DNA from: Micrococcales bacterium
GTDB taxonomy: Bacteria > Actinomycetota > Actinomycetes > Actinomycetales > Microbacteriaceae
Length of the DNA stretch: 55,256 nt
Reading direction: 5' to 3'
NCBI GenBank assembly: GCA_016212425.1
Contig: JACRGJ010000094.1
Span: 1 to 55,256, forward strand
The notes under the pieces are model-generated. The model made no database searches, was not told where the DNA came from, and saw nothing but the letters and a program-made list of their open reading frames with translations. This document shows positions 7,912 through 17,047 of this stretch, piece by piece. Positions within the stretch are counted from its first letter, which is position 1, and every line of letters starts with the position of its first letter. The position numbers and the translations under genes are program-made.

Positions 7912-7969
7912 CCGGGACAACAGCTGTTGTCGGCATCGACGCGGGGGATCTCCCCCGTACCGGGAGATC
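7912..7969. repeat. Palindromic element, family 2, intergenic copy with hairpin
   Basis: The 276-nt gap between the LacI-type gene and the cytidylyltransferase gene contains the exact 16-nt palindrome GACAACAGCTGTTGTC (7916-7931). It is followed by CGACGC and GGGGATC blocks that also follow the palindrome inside hemC (51413-51450). Immediately downstream is a second hairpin, GATCTCCC (7947-7954) with GGGAGATC (7962-7969), which could help terminate the leftward lacI transcript. I see no gene in the rest of this gap. Confidence 0.75.
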
Positions 7970-8059
7970 GGCGCTGTTGCCGCGCGGTGCGGCGCGCGGG
8001 CGCGGCTTGCGGGCGCGGCGCGCGCAGCGCACCCGCACACCCGGCACCGGCGAGCGCGC

Positions 8060-9064
8060 TCAAGGCGGGGGCGCGGAGGAGGCGCGCACGACGAGCTCGG
8101 GCTGGAAGACCACCTGGCGCGGGGCGAGGCCAGGGTCGGCGGCCTCGTCGAGCAGCAGGCGCATCGCGGTCCGGCCGATCAGCTGACTCGGCTGGCGCAC
8201 CGAGGTGAGCGGCACGACGGCGGCGCTCGCGAAGTCGATGTCGTCGAAGCCGACCAGGGCGATCTCGCCGGGCACCTCCACGTCGCGGCGCATCGCGAGG
8301 GCCTGGAGCAGCCCCATGGCGATCAGGTCGTTCGCGGCGAAGATCCCGTCGGGACGCGCCGCCGGAGGTCGGTCGGCGATGGCCTGCCCGATGCGCCGCC
8401 CCTCGAGCACCGTGAGGGCGTCGGTCGGAAGCACCTCGAGCCGGTCGGCACCCCCGAGAGCCGAGCGCGCACCCTCGACCCGGTCGACGACCTGGCGGAT
8501 GCTCGGGGGACCTCCCACGAACGCGAGACGGCGGCGACCCGTGTCGAGGAGGTGCTGCGCCGCCATCCGCCCGCCCGCGACGTCGTCGACGGACACCGAG
8601 CTGACCCGGCCGTCGGCACCGGCCCGGTCGACCAGCACCGCGGGGATGCCCCGGGCCCGCAGCCGGTCGAGCCGCCCGGCGACGTCGCCGATCGGGGAGA
8701 TGAGCACCCCGTGCACGCGCTGCTCGTCGAAGAGATCGAGGTAGGCGGCCTCCCGTGCCGGATTCTCATCGGAGTTGCCGAGCGTGACGCTGAGCCCGTG
8801 CTCGGCCGCCTCGTCCTCGGCGCCGCGGGCGACGTCGGTGAAGAACGGGTTGCGCACGTCGAGCACGATCAGCCCGATGGTGGTGCTGCGCCCCGCCCGC
8901 AGCTGCCGGGCGGCGGCGTTCCGCACGTAGCCGAGGTCGGCGATGGCCTGTGCGACGCGGTCGCGCACCTCTGCCGAGACCCGATCCGGACGGTTGAGCA
9001 CATTCGAGACGGTGCCGACCGAGACGCCAGCGCGTTGGGCGACGTCCTTCACACCGGCGGGCAC
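8060..9064 (-). CDS. LacI-family transcriptional regulator of the rhamnose operon
   Basis: A 334-residue repressor with an N-terminal helix-turn-helix (VKDVAQRAGVSVGTVSNVLNR, residues 5-25) and hinge ([18 protein letters not shown]), followed by a periplasmic-binding-protein-like sensor domain (about 60-330) ending in DDIDFASAAVVPLTSVRQP. It starts with GTG at 9064. It is divergent from the rhamnose transport and catabolism operon, and the intervening 166 nt hold the palindrome TGAATCGATTCA typical of LacI-family operators. The inferred role is to repress the operon, and probably itself, until L-rhamnose or a derivative binds. The effector is inferred from the controlled genes only. Confidence 0.9.
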   Translation of the reverse strand: MPAGVKDVAQRAGVSVGTVSNVLNRPDRVSAEVRDRVAQAIADLGYVRNAAARQLRAGRSTTIGLIVLDVRNPFFTDVARGAEDEAAEHGLSVTLGNSDENPAREAAYLDLFDEQRVHGVLISPIGDVAGRLDRLRARGIPAVLVDRAGADGRVSSVSVDDVAGGRMAAQHLLDTGRRRLAFVGGPPSIRQVVDRVEGARSALGGADRLEVLPTDALTVLEGRRIGQAIADRPPAARPDGIFAANDLIAMGLLQALAMRRDVEVPGEIALVGFDDIDFASAAVVPLTSVRQPSQLIGRTAMRLLLDEAADPGLAPRQVVFQPELVVRASSAPPP

Positions 9065-9093
9065 GCGGTCACCCTAACCCGATCGATCGCCAC

Positions 9094-9100
9094 TGAATCG
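9094..9100. promoter_or_regulatory. Possible LacI half-site near lacI start
   Basis: TGAATCG repeats the left half of the full operator at 9171-9182 and lies 30 nt upstream of the regulator start codon. The matching right half is degenerate (ATGACGTTCA follows). It could give weak autoregulation, but a 7-nt match alone is weak evidence. Confidence 0.35.
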
Positions 9101-9124
9101 TTATGACGTTCAGGCTGGTTCCGC

Positions 9125-9154
9125 TTGACCGTCGCTCGACGGAGGCCTTATGTT
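9125..9154 (+). promoter_or_regulatory. Candidate sigma-70-type promoter of the rhamnose operon
   Basis: TTGACC (9125-9130) and TATGTT (9149-9154) are separated by 18 nt and stand out in this GC-rich gap. Transcription would start near 9161, placing the LacI operator at about +10 to +22, a roadblock position. The operon start codon is at 9231. Confidence 0.6.
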
Positions 9155-9170
9155 GTGGTCCGACCCGAAC

Positions 9171-9182
9171 TGAATCGATTCA
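9171..9182. promoter_or_regulatory. LacI-type operator palindrome
   Basis: TGAATCGATTCA is a perfect 12-bp palindrome with the central CG typical of LacI-family sites. It lies between the divergent regulator and the first ABC gene, just downstream of the best promoter candidate. It is the strongest operator candidate for the adjacent regulator. Confidence 0.75.
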
Positions 9183-9230
9183 CAGATCGACCGCAGACAC
9201 GACGGGTCCCGGTTTCAGAGTGGAGACGAC

Positions 9231-10751
9231 GTGGCGACCCAGAGCCCACCCGCCCTCGCCCTGCGGCACGCCTCGAAGACCTTCGGCGCCGTCGTCGCGC
9301 TCGCGGACGGCTCGATCGAGCTGAGCGCCGGCGAGATCCACGCGCTCGTCGGCGAGAACGGCGCCGGCAAGTCGACGCTCGTGAAGATCCTCGCCGGTGT
9401 GCACCTGCCCGACGCCGGCGACTTCGAGGTCGCCGGGGCGCCGGCCGTCTTCCGCTCGCCCGCCGACAGCAAGGCCGCCGGGATCTCCGTGATCTATCAG
9501 GAGCCCACCCTCTTCCCCGATCTCACCGTCGCGGAGAACATCTTCGTCGGGCGCCAGCCGCGCGGCCGCTTCGGCCTTATCGATCGCGCCGCGATGCGCA
9601 CCGAGGCCCGCGCGCTATTCGAGCGCCTGGGGGTGCCGATCGACCCCGACCGGCTCGCGGAGGGGCTCTCGATCGCCGATCAGCAGATCATCGAGATCGC
9701 CAAGGCGATCTCCCTCGACGCCACCGTGCTCGTGATGGACGAGCCCACCGCCGCGCTGTCCGGCGTCGAGGTGGGGCGGCTGTTCACCGTGGCTCGCGCG
9801 CTGCGCGACCGCGGCGCCGCCATCCTGTTCATCTCGCACCGCTTCGAGGAGGTCTTCGACCTCTGCGACCGCGTCACCGTGATGCGCGACGGCGCCTACA
9901 TCGACACCCACGAGACCACCGCCGTGACCGTCGACGAGCTGGTGCGGCAGATGGTGGGCCGCGACATCGCCGCGCTGTTCCCCAAGACGGATGCCGAGAT
10001 CGGCGCTGCGGTGCTCGAGGTCGCCGGGCTGGAGCGCGCCGGCGTCTTCCACGACATCGCCTTCACCGTGCGGGCGGGCGAGATCGTCGCGCTCGCCGGG
10101 CTCGTCGGTGCCGGGCGCAGCGAGGTCGCCCGCGCCGTCTTCGGCATCGACCGCTACGACGCCGGAGCGGTGCGGATGTCGGGCTCGCCCCTCGCCCCGC
10201 ACTCGCCGCGCGCAGCCATCGCCGCGGGCATCGGGTTCGTGCCCGAAGACCGTCGCAAGCAGGGTCTCGTGATGCCGATGTCCGTCGCGCGCAACACCGC
10301 CCTCACCCTCCGCAACCGCCTCGCCCGCGCGGGGCTGATCAGCGGCCGCCGCGAGCGCGAGGCCGCCGCGGAGTGGGACCGTCGCCTGCAGGTGAAGGCC
10401 GCCTCCCCGGATGCCCCGGTCGCCACGCTCTCCGGCGGCAACCAGCAGAAGGTGGTGCTGGGCAAGTGGCTCGCCACCGAACCGAAGCTGCTCATCGTCG
10501 ACGAGCCCACCCGCGGCATCGACGTCGGCACCAAGGCGGAGGTGCACCGGCTGCTCTCGGATCTCGCCGGCCGCGGCATCGCAATCCTGATGATCTCGTC
10601 GGAGCTGCCCGAGGTGCTCGGGATGGCCGACACCGTGCTCGTGATGCACGAGGGCCGCATCAGCGGCCGCTTCCCGCGCGCGGAGGCGACCGCCGAGATC
10701 GTGCTGCGGGCCGCGAGCGCCGGATCCCCAAACAGCGGGGCCGCCGCGTGA
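9231..10751 (+). CDS. rhaT: Sugar ABC transporter ATP-binding protein (rhamnose type)
   Basis: A 506-residue double ATPase of the RbsA/MglA family. The first domain has Walker [10 protein letters not shown] (41-49) and Walker [13 protein letters not shown]; the second domain has the degenerate P-loop region [14 protein letters not shown] and an intact signature TLSGGNQQK with [12 protein letters not shown]. It powers import of a sugar through the two permeases encoded next. GTG at 9231 is the start. The stop overlaps the GTG of the first permease (GTGA). The substrate is assigned as L-rhamnose from the catabolic genes in the same operon. The symbol follows the rhizobial RhaSTPQ naming, in which T is the ATPase, not the E. 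coli RhaT permease. Confidence 0.9.
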   Translation: MATQSPPALALRHASKTFGAVVALADGSIELSAGEIHALVGENGAGKSTLVKILAGVHLPDAGDFEVAGAPAVFRSPADSKAAGISVIYQEPTLFPDLTVAENIFVGRQPRGRFGLIDRAAMRTEARALFERLGVPIDPDRLAEGLSIADQQIIEIAKAISLDATVLVMDEPTAALSGVEVGRLFTVARALRDRGAAILFISHRFEEVFDLCDRVTVMRDGAYIDTHETTAVTVDELVRQMVGRDIAALFPKTDAEIGAAVLEVAGLERAGVFHDIAFTVRAGEIVALAGLVGAGRSEVARAVFGIDRYDAGAVRMSGSPLAPHSPRAAIAAGIGFVPEDRRKQGLVMPMSVARNTALTLRNRLARAGLISGRREREAAAEWDRRLQVKAASPDAPVATLSGGNQQKVVLGKWLATEPKLLIVDEPTRGIDVGTKAEVHRLLSDLAGRGIAILMISSELPEVLGMADTVLVMHEGRISGRFPRAEATAEIVLRAASAGSPNSGAAA

Positions 10752-11818
10752 GCGCCGCGCTCGTGCGACCCGAACCCTCGGGCCTGCACCGCGCCGCGGC
10801 CCGCATCTTCCTCTCGCGCGAGTTCTCGGTGCTCGTCGCGTTCGTGCTGCTCGTCGCGGTGACGCAACTGGTCAACCCGCGTTTCCTGGTGGGCCAGGGC
10901 ATCCGCGACCTGCTGCTGAACGCCACGATCTTCGTCGTGATGGCGGTCGGCGAGGCGATCGTCATCCTCACCCGCAACGTCGACCTCTCCGTCGGGTCGA
11001 TCCTCGGGCTCAGCGCCTTCGGCACCGGATCGATCTTCGCGGCGTTCCCCGGCGTCTCGATCCCCCTCGTCTTCCTCATCGGCATCGCGTTCGGCGGCAT
11101 CCTCGGCGCGATCAACGGGCTCCTCGTCACCATCGCCCGCGTGCCCGCGCTGGTCATCACGCTCGGCACGCTGTACATCTACCGGGGCATCAACAACGCC
11201 TGGGCCGGCAGCACGCAGTACTTCGCCGGCGACAACCCCGCCGGCTTCAGCGACCTCGCCGTCGCCGCGGTCGGCAGCATCCCGCTCATCAGCCTCGGCG
11301 CGCTGGCCGTCGTGGTGCTCGGCGGTATCTACCTGGCCATGTTCCGTTCAGGCCGCGACCTGTACGCGATCGGGTCGGATCCGGATGCCGCGGAGCTGTA
11401 CGGCATCCCCGTCACACGGCGCGTGATCGGGGCGTTCGTCGCCAGCGGCGCCCTCGCCGGGCTCGCGGGCGTGCTCTACGCGTCGCGCTTCAACTCGGTC
11501 GGAGCCGACACCGGCACCGGCTTTGAGCTGCAGATCGTCGCCGCCGTCGTGGTCGGCGGGGTCGCGATCTTCGGCGGCAGCGGCACCGTGGCGGGCGCCG
11601 CGATCGGCGCGGTGCTGCTCACCACGATGACCGGCGCGCTCGCGGCGCTGAACGTCTCGAAGTTCTGGCAGCAGGCCGTCGTGGGGGCGCTCATCATCCT
11701 GGCGATCGTCATCGACCGGGTGCTCGCGCTCCGCACCGCGCGGCGATTGCGCGTCGCCGGCAGCACGGTCGGCGGGCCGGAGCCCGCACCCGCCGGAACG
11801 GAGGCACCCCGTGGCTGA
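10748..11818 (+). CDS. rhaP: Sugar ABC transporter permease 1 (rhamnose type)
   Basis: A 356-residue integral membrane protein of the ribose/AraH permease family with about eight to ten hydrophobic spans, from [17 protein letters not shown] to [19 protein letters not shown]. The family motif [15 protein letters not shown] and the pattern [18 protein letters not shown] are present. It forms the membrane channel together with the second permease. The GTG start at 10748 overlaps the ATPase stop, and its 3' end overlaps the next permease by 8 nt, so the three genes are translationally coupled. The N-terminus is cytoplasmic and has no signal peptide. Confidence 0.9.
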   Translation: MSAALVRPEPSGLHRAAARIFLSREFSVLVAFVLLVAVTQLVNPRFLVGQGIRDLLLNATIFVVMAVGEAIVILTRNVDLSVGSILGLSAFGTGSIFAAFPGVSIPLVFLIGIAFGGILGAINGLLVTIARVPALVITLGTLYIYRGINNAWAGSTQYFAGDNPAGFSDLAVAAVGSIPLISLGALAVVVLGGIYLAMFRSGRDLYAIGSDPDAAELYGIPVTRRVIGAFVASGALAGLAGVLYASRFNSVGADTGTGFELQIVAAVVVGGVAIFGGSGTVAGAAIGAVLLTTMTGALAALNVSKFWQQAVVGALIILAIVIDRVLALRTARRLRVAGSTVGGPEPAPAGTEAPRG

Positions 11819-12833
11819 GACCCTCGACACCCGCGTGCGGGGCCGCGGGCTGCGCGCCGGGCTCGGTCGCGACGCCGTCACCGTCTACGCGCTGGTGGCC
11901 GTCGTCGTGATCGCCAGCCTGACCGTGCCGTACTTCGCGGGCACCGCGACCGTGAACTTCCTGCTCATCGACGCGATCCCGGTGCTGGCGATCGCGATGC
12001 CGATGGCCCTCATCATCGTCACGGGCGAGATCGACCTGTCCGTCGCGAGCATCGCCGGGCTGTCCGCGGCGACCACGGGTGTCCTCGTCGCGAAGACCGA
12101 CCTGCCGCTGCCGGCGATCCTGCTGATCGTCATCGTCATCGGCCTGGCGTGCGGGGCGGTCAACGGCGTGCTGGTGACGGTCATCGGGCTGCCGTCTCTC
12201 GCCGTCACCATCGGCACGCTCGCCCTGGTCCGCGGACTCGCGCTCGTCGTCATCGGCGACGAGGCGGTCGCCGAGTTCCCCCTCGACGTCACGACCTTCG
12301 TGACCTCCACGATCGGCGGCACCGGCATCCCGACGATGATGATCTTCGCCGCCATCCTGGTCGCGGTCTTCGGCGTGATCCTCCACTTCACGCCCTTCGG
12401 CCGGGGGCTCTACGCCCTGGGGTCGAGCCTCGAGGCGGCGCGCTTCGTCGGCATCCGCACCGGACGCTCGAAGTTCTGGCTCTACCTCGCCTCCGGTGCG
12501 GTCTCGGCCGCCGTCGGCGTGTTCTGGGTGCTGCGCTACTCCAGCGCCCAGAGCGACAGCGTGCAGGGCCTCGAGCTGACGGTGGTCGCGGCGGTGCTGC
12601 TCGGCGGGGTCTCGATCTTCGGCGGCTCCGGCGGGATCGTCGGCGTCGTCGCGGGGGTGCTGCTCATCCGCACCGTCAACTACTCCCTCCAACTGGCCGG
12701 TCTCAGCGACACCGTCCTCACGATCGTCACCGGTTCGCTGCTCGTGCTCTCCGTCATCGCCCCGAGCTTCGCCGCCCGGGCGCGCGCCGCCCGCGACCTG
12801 CGCCGCGCGCGCCGGGGGCGTGCGCTCATCTAG
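11811..12833 (+). CDS. rhaQ: Sugar ABC transporter permease 2 (rhamnose type)
   Basis: A 340-residue permease homologous in layout to its upstream neighbour, with the same motif EIDLSVASIAGLSAA and the C-terminal VVAAVLLGGVSIFGGSGGIVG. Two different permeases next to one double ATPase is the arrangement of the RhaSTPQ-type importers rather than of ribose importers, which have one permease gene. It starts with GTG at 11811. A 72-nt gap follows before the binding-protein gene. Confidence 0.9.
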   Translation: MAETLDTRVRGRGLRAGLGRDAVTVYALVAVVVIASLTVPYFAGTATVNFLLIDAIPVLAIAMPMALIIVTGEIDLSVASIAGLSAATTGVLVAKTDLPLPAILLIVIVIGLACGAVNGVLVTVIGLPSLAVTIGTLALVRGLALVVIGDEAVAEFPLDVTTFVTSTIGGTGIPTMMIFAAILVAVFGVILHFTPFGRGLYALGSSLEAARFVGIRTGRSKFWLYLASGAVSAAVGVFWVLRYSSAQSDSVQGLELTVVAAVLLGGVSIFGGSGGIVGVVAGVLLIRTVNYSLQLAGLSDTVLTIVTGSLLVLSVIAPSFAARARAARDLRRARRGRALI

Positions 12834-12905
12834 CTCGCTCGAATCCGGGCCCCCCGACTCCGGCTCTCGCACCCGCCGGACACACCACCCACAGAAGGAA
12901 GAACA

Positions 12906-13946
12906 ATGCAGTCCTCCACTACAGCGCGGCGGATCGTCGCGATCTCGGCGGCGGTCGTCGCCGGTGCCCTCGCCCTCAGCGGATGCGCGGGCGGCTCCGC
13001 AGGCGGCGGCACCAGCGGCGCCGGCAAGAGCTTCTCGATGGCGTTCGTGCCGAAGCAGCTGAATAACCCCTACACCGACGTCGAGCTCTCGGGCGGCAAG
13101 AAGAACGCCTCGAAGGTCGACGCGAAGGTCACCGTGGTCGGCCCCAACACGGCGAGCGCCTCATCCCAGGTCAGCTACATCAACACCCTCACCCAGAAGA
13201 AGACGAACGTCATCGCCATCGCGGCGAACGACCCCAACGCGGTGTGCTCCTCGCTGAACCAGGCGAAGTCCGGCGGCGCGAAGATCATCACCTTCGACTC
13301 CGACACGGCCAAGACCTGCCGCAGCCTCTTCATCAACCAGGTGGTCTCGAAGGATGTCGCGCTGGTCGAGCTGAAGCAGCTGGGCGAGCAGATCGACTAC
13401 ACCGGCGACTTCGCCATCCTCTCCGCCACGGCGAACGCGACGAACCAGAACACCTGGATCAAGTTCATGAAGGAGGAGATCGCCTCCAACCCGAAGTACT
13501 CCAAGATGAAGCTCGTCACCACCGTCTACGGCAACGACGACGACACCACGTCGTTCCAGGTGGCGCAGGGCCTGCTGCAGAGCTACCCCAACCTCAAGGG
13601 CATCATCTCGCCCACGACCGTCGGCATCGCCGCGACCGCCCGCTACCTCTCCACCTCGGACTACAAGGGCAAGGTCGTGCTCGTCGGGCTCGGCCTGCCG
13701 AACCAGATGCGCGAGTACGTCAAGAACGGAACCGTGAAGGAGTTCGCGCTGTGGGACCCGGCGAAGATCGGGCAGGCCGCGGTGTACGCGGGACGGGCGC
13801 TCGTCGACGGGAAGATCACCGGGAAGACGGGCGACTCGTTCGACGCCGGCTCCCTCGGCACCCTCAAGGTCGGCGCGGACAACACCGTGATCGTCGGCCC
13901 GCCCACCGAGTTCACCGCCGACAACATCGACGACTTCGACTTCTAG
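12906..13946 (+). CDS. rhaS: Sugar-binding lipoprotein (rhamnose ABC transporter)
   Basis: A 346-residue substrate-binding protein. The signal peptide MQSSTTARRIVAISAAVVAG is followed by the lipobox LSGC with Cys27, the expected lipidation site, and a Gly/Ser linker. The mature part is a type I periplasmic-binding fold (FSMAFVPKQLNNPYTDVELSG, ANDPNAVC, ITFDSDT, GIISPTTVGIAATARYL). It would capture L-rhamnose outside the membrane for the RhaTPQ importer. The ATG at 12906 has a GGAAG ribosome-binding site just upstream. A strong hairpin follows the gene, as is common where the binding protein needs higher expression than downstream enzymes. Confidence 0.92.
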   Translation: MQSSTTARRIVAISAAVVAGALALSGCAGGSAGGGTSGAGKSFSMAFVPKQLNNPYTDVELSGGKKNASKVDAKVTVVGPNTASASSQVSYINTLTQKKTNVIAIAANDPNAVCSSLNQAKSGGAKIITFDSDTAKTCRSLFINQVVSKDVALVELKQLGEQIDYTGDFAILSATANATNQNTWIKFMKEEIASNPKYSKMKLVTTVYGNDDDTTSFQVAQGLLQSYPNLKGIISPTTVGIAATARYLSTSDYKGKVVLVGLGLPNQMREYVKNGTVKEFALWDPAKIGQAAVYAGRALVDGKITGKTGDSFDAGSLGTLKVGADNTVIVGPPTEFTADNIDDFDF

Positions 13947-13980
13947 GAAGCATCGTCGCTGATCCCGTCCGATCCACCTC

Positions 13981-14009
13981 GGGGGCGCCGTCGTTACGGC
14001 GGCGCCCCC
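13981..14009 (+). terminator. Hairpin after the binding-protein gene
   Basis: GGGGGCGCCG (13981-13990) and CGGCGCCCCC (14000-14009) form a perfect 10-bp stem with a 9-nt loop. It is not followed by a T run, so it may act as a partial attenuator or protect the 3' end of the upstream message rather than terminate fully. The operon clearly continues beyond it. Confidence 0.65.
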
Positions 14010-14031
14010 GTCCCCTCCGAGAGGCAGCACC

Positions 14032-14421
14032 GTGGCCCGCGCCATGTTCCAGCTCCGGGTGAGACCCGAGCGACTTCGCGAGTACCGCGCCGCGCACGCC
14101 GCCGTGTCGCGCGACATGCTCGAGGCCCTCCGCGACGCCGGATGGCGCAACTACTCGATCTTCGAGAGCGAGGGCGGCGTCGTGACCGGGTACTTCGAGG
14201 CCGACGACCTCGCCGAGGCCCAGCGCCTCGTCGCCGCGACCGACGCGAACGCGCGCTGGCAGGCCCTCATGGCCCCGTTCTTCGCCCCGACCGACGCAGC
14301 CTTCGCCGACCCCGGCGAGCCCGGAAGCGCACCCGTGCGCTTCCTCACCGAGATCTTCAACCTGGACGCGCAACTCGCCGCATCCGCATCCGCACCCGCA
14401 GCCGAGAAGGACCCCCGATGA
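14032..14421 (+). CDS. rhaM: L-rhamnose mutarotase
   Basis: A 129-residue protein of the RhaM/YiiL family (FQLRVRPERLREYRAAHAAV, GWRNYSIFE, VTGYFEADDL, FFAPTDA). The family interconverts the alpha and beta anomers of L-rhamnose so that the isomerase receives its preferred form. The GTG start at 14032 follows a GAGAGG ribosome-binding site. Its TGA overlaps the ATG of the rhamnose isomerase gene (ATGA). The length is slightly above the family norm of about 104-115 residues because of a short Ala-rich C-terminal tail. Confidence 0.9.
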   Translation: MARAMFQLRVRPERLREYRAAHAAVSRDMLEALRDAGWRNYSIFESEGGVVTGYFEADDLAEAQRLVAATDANARWQALMAPFFAPTDAAFADPGEPGSAPVRFLTEIFNLDAQLAASASAPAAEKDPR

Positions 14422-15584
14422 CCGACTTCGACACCATCGCCCCGCGCCTCGCGGAGCAGCGGATCGAGCTGCCCTCGTGGGCGTTCGGCAACTCCGGCAC
14501 CCGCTTCAAGGTGTTCAGCCAGCCCGGCGTGCCGCGCGACCCGTTCGAGAAGATCAGCGACGCCGCGCAGGTGCACCGGCACACGGGACTGGCGCCGACG
14601 GTGGCACTGCACATCCCGTGGGATCGCGTCGACAGCTACGCCGACCTCGCCAAGCACGCCGAAGACAACGGCGTGGGCCTCGGCACCATCAACTCGAACA
14701 CCTTCCAAGACGACGATTACAAGCTCGGCTCGGTCACGCACCGGGACGACCGCATCCGACAGAAGGCGATCGACCACCACTTCGCCTGCATCGACGTGAT
14801 GCACGAGACCGGCTCGCGCGACCTGAAGATCTGGCTCGCCGACGGCACCAACTACCCGGGGCAGGACGACCTGCGCGGCCGGCAGGACCGGCTCGCCGAC
14901 TCCCTCGCGAAGATCTACGAGCGGATCGGACCCGCGCAACGGCTCGTGCTGGAGTACAAGTTCTTCGAGCCGGCCTTCTACCACATGGACGTGCCGGACT
15001 GGGGCACCTCCTACGCGCAGGTGGCCGCGCTCGGCGAGCGCGCGATGGTGTGCCTGGACACCGGCCACCACGCCCCCGGCACCAACATCGAGTTCATCGT
15101 CATGCAGCTGCTGCGGCTGGGAAGGCTCGGCTCGTTCGACTTCAACTCCCGCTTCTACGCCGACGACGACCTCATCGTCGGCGCAGCGGATCCGTTCCAG
15201 CTCTTCCGCATCCTCGTCGAGGTGGTGCGCGGCGGCGGCTACGGCGACGACGGCGACGTCGCGTTCATGCTCGACCAGTGCCATAACATCGAGGACAAGA
15301 TCCCGGGGCAGATCCGCTCGGTGCTCAACGTGCAGGAGATGACGGCGCGGGCGCTGCTCGTCGACGCGGACGCCCTCGCCGGCGCCCAGGCCGAGGGTGA
15401 CGTGCTGGCGGCCAACGGCATCCTGATGGATGCCTTCTACCGCGACGTGCGACCCGCCCTCGCCGAGTGGCGCGCGTCGCGCGGTCTGCCGGAGGACCCG
15501 ATGCGCGCCTACGCCGAGTCGGGCTACGGAGCGCGGATCGCGGCCGACCGGGTCGGCGGCGCGCAGGCCGGATGGGGCGCCTGA
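14418..15584 (+). CDS. rhaI: L-rhamnose isomerase
   Basis: A 388-residue xylose-isomerase-like TIM-barrel enzyme of the RhaI type found in rhizobia, Pseudomonas and actinobacteria, different from E. coli RhaA. Recognisable segments are LAPTVALHIPWDRVDSYADL, IWLADGTNYPGQDD, VLEYKFFEPAFYHMD, VCLDTGHHAPGTNIE and DFNSRFYADDDL; the acidic and histidine residues here are the metal ligands of the family. It converts L-rhamnose to L-rhamnulose in the cytoplasm. The ATG at 14418 overlaps the mutarotase stop by 4 nt, and the end overlaps the next start (TGATG). Confidence 0.92.
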   Translation: MTDFDTIAPRLAEQRIELPSWAFGNSGTRFKVFSQPGVPRDPFEKISDAAQVHRHTGLAPTVALHIPWDRVDSYADLAKHAEDNGVGLGTINSNTFQDDDYKLGSVTHRDDRIRQKAIDHHFACIDVMHETGSRDLKIWLADGTNYPGQDDLRGRQDRLADSLAKIYERIGPAQRLVLEYKFFEPAFYHMDVPDWGTSYAQVAALGERAMVCLDTGHHAPGTNIEFIVMQLLRLGRLGSFDFNSRFYADDDLIVGAADPFQLFRILVEVVRGGGYGDDGDVAFMLDQCHNIEDKIPGQIRSVLNVQEMTARALLVDADALAGAQAEGDVLAANGILMDAFYRDVRPALAEWRASRGLPEDPMRAYAESGYGARIAADRVGGAQAGWGA

Positions 15585-17017
15585 TGGTGGCGGATGTGGC
15601 GGGACTGCTGCCCATGAAGACGCGCCGGAAGACGCGGATCGGCCTGGTGGCCGGCGGGCTCGGCGCCTACTGGCCCCAGTTCCCGCAGCTGCTGCCGCAG
15701 CTGCAGGAGTCGACCGCCTACGTGGTGCAGCGCTTCGAGTCGATGAACGGCGAGGTGACGGATGCCGGCTTCGTCTCCGACGCCCAGGAGGCGGCGGCCG
15801 CGGCCGAGAAGCTCCGCGCGGCGGACTGCGACCTCATCGTCATGTTCATCACCACCTACCTCACCTCCTCGATGGTGCTGCCGATCGCGCAGCGGGCGAA
15901 GACCCCGGTGCTCGTGATCGACCTGCAGCCGACGACCGCGATGGACCACGCCGTCTTCGGCACCGGCGAGTGGCTCGCCTACTGCGGCCAGTGCTCGATC
16001 CCCGAGATCGGCAACGTCTTCCGCCGTGCTGGCATCCCGTTCCGCTCCGTCTCCGGGTGGCTGAAGCAGGAGTCGGCGTGGGGGCGCATCGGCCGCTGGA
16101 TCCGCGCCGCCGACATCCGCGCCACCCTCCGGCACGCGCGGCACGGCCTGATGGGACATCTCTACCCCGGAATGCTCGACGTCTCGACCGACCTGACGCT
16201 GCTGCCGGTGACCTTCGGCTCGCACGTGGAGGTGCTCGAGTTCGACGACCTGCGCCAGCGGGTCGAGGGGGTCTCCGACGCGGAGACGCAGGAGCGGATG
16301 GCGCTCGCGCGCGCGGTCTTCACGCTCGACGACTCGGTGGTGGAGGAGGACTTCGCCTGGGGCGCGCGGGTGTCGGTGGGCCTGGACCGCCTCGTCGACG
16401 ACTTCGACCTCGACAGCCTCGCCTACTACCATCGCGGCGTCGACGGCGAGCAGCACGAGCGGCTCGGCGCCGGGATGATCCTGGGCGCCTCGCTGCTGAC
16501 GGCCCGCGGCATCCCCGCCTCCGGCGAATACGAGCTGCGCACCTCGGTGGCACAGCTCGTGACCCAGGTCGCCGGCGCGGGCGGCTCGTTCTGCGAGATC
16601 CAGGCGCTGGACTTCGACGACATGGTGGTCGAGATGGGGCACGACGGCCCGGCGCACCTGGCGGTGTCCTCGCGGGATCCGCTCCTGCGGGGACTCGGCG
16701 TCTACCACGGCAAGCGCGGCTGGGGCGTCTCGGTCGAGTTCGACGTGCGGCACGGCCCGGTCACGCTGCTCGGTCTCGGGCAGGACCGCGACGGGTCGCT
16801 CTCCTTCATCGCCTCCGAGGGCACGGTGGTGCCCGGTCCGCTGCTCGCCATCGGCAACACGACCTCGCGGGTCGACTTCGGCCGCGACCCCGGCGAGTGG
16901 GTGGACGAGTGGAGCGCCACCGGCATCGGCCACCACTGGTCGCTCTCCCTGGGCCACCGCGCCGCCGACTACCGCGCCGCCGCCGACCTCCTCGGCGTCG
17001 ACTTTCGGAAGGTATGA
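15584..17017 (+). CDS. L-fucose/L-arabinose isomerase-like protein
   Basis: A 477-residue protein of the FucI/AraA-like fold: N-terminal Rossmann-like domains (TRIGLVAGGLGAYWPQFP, LIVMFITTYLTSSMVLPIAQRAKTPVLVIDLQP) and the C-terminal isomerase barrel. The ATG at 15584 overlaps the RhaI stop (TGATG); an ATG at 15572 is also in frame. Its job beside a normal rhamnose isomerase is unclear. It could isomerise a related sugar such as L-fucose or L-arabinose, or be a diverged, non-catalytic paralogue. The gene is coupled to rhaI and codon use is normal. Confidence 0.8.
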   Translation: MVADVAGLLPMKTRRKTRIGLVAGGLGAYWPQFPQLLPQLQESTAYVVQRFESMNGEVTDAGFVSDAQEAAAAAEKLRAADCDLIVMFITTYLTSSMVLPIAQRAKTPVLVIDLQPTTAMDHAVFGTGEWLAYCGQCSIPEIGNVFRRAGIPFRSVSGWLKQESAWGRIGRWIRAADIRATLRHARHGLMGHLYPGMLDVSTDLTLLPVTFGSHVEVLEFDDLRQRVEGVSDAETQERMALARAVFTLDDSVVEEDFAWGARVSVGLDRLVDDFDLDSLAYYHRGVDGEQHERLGAGMILGASLLTARGIPASGEYELRTSVAQLVTQVAGAGGSFCEIQALDFDDMVVEMGHDGPAHLAVSSRDPLLRGLGVYHGKRGWGVSVEFDVRHGPVTLLGLGQDRDGSLSFIASEGTVVPGPLLAIGNTTSRVDFGRDPGEWVDEWSATGIGHHWSLSLGHRAADYRAAADLLGVDFRKV

Positions 17018-17047
17018 GGTGGGTACCGATTCGACGGCCGAGCGTCG

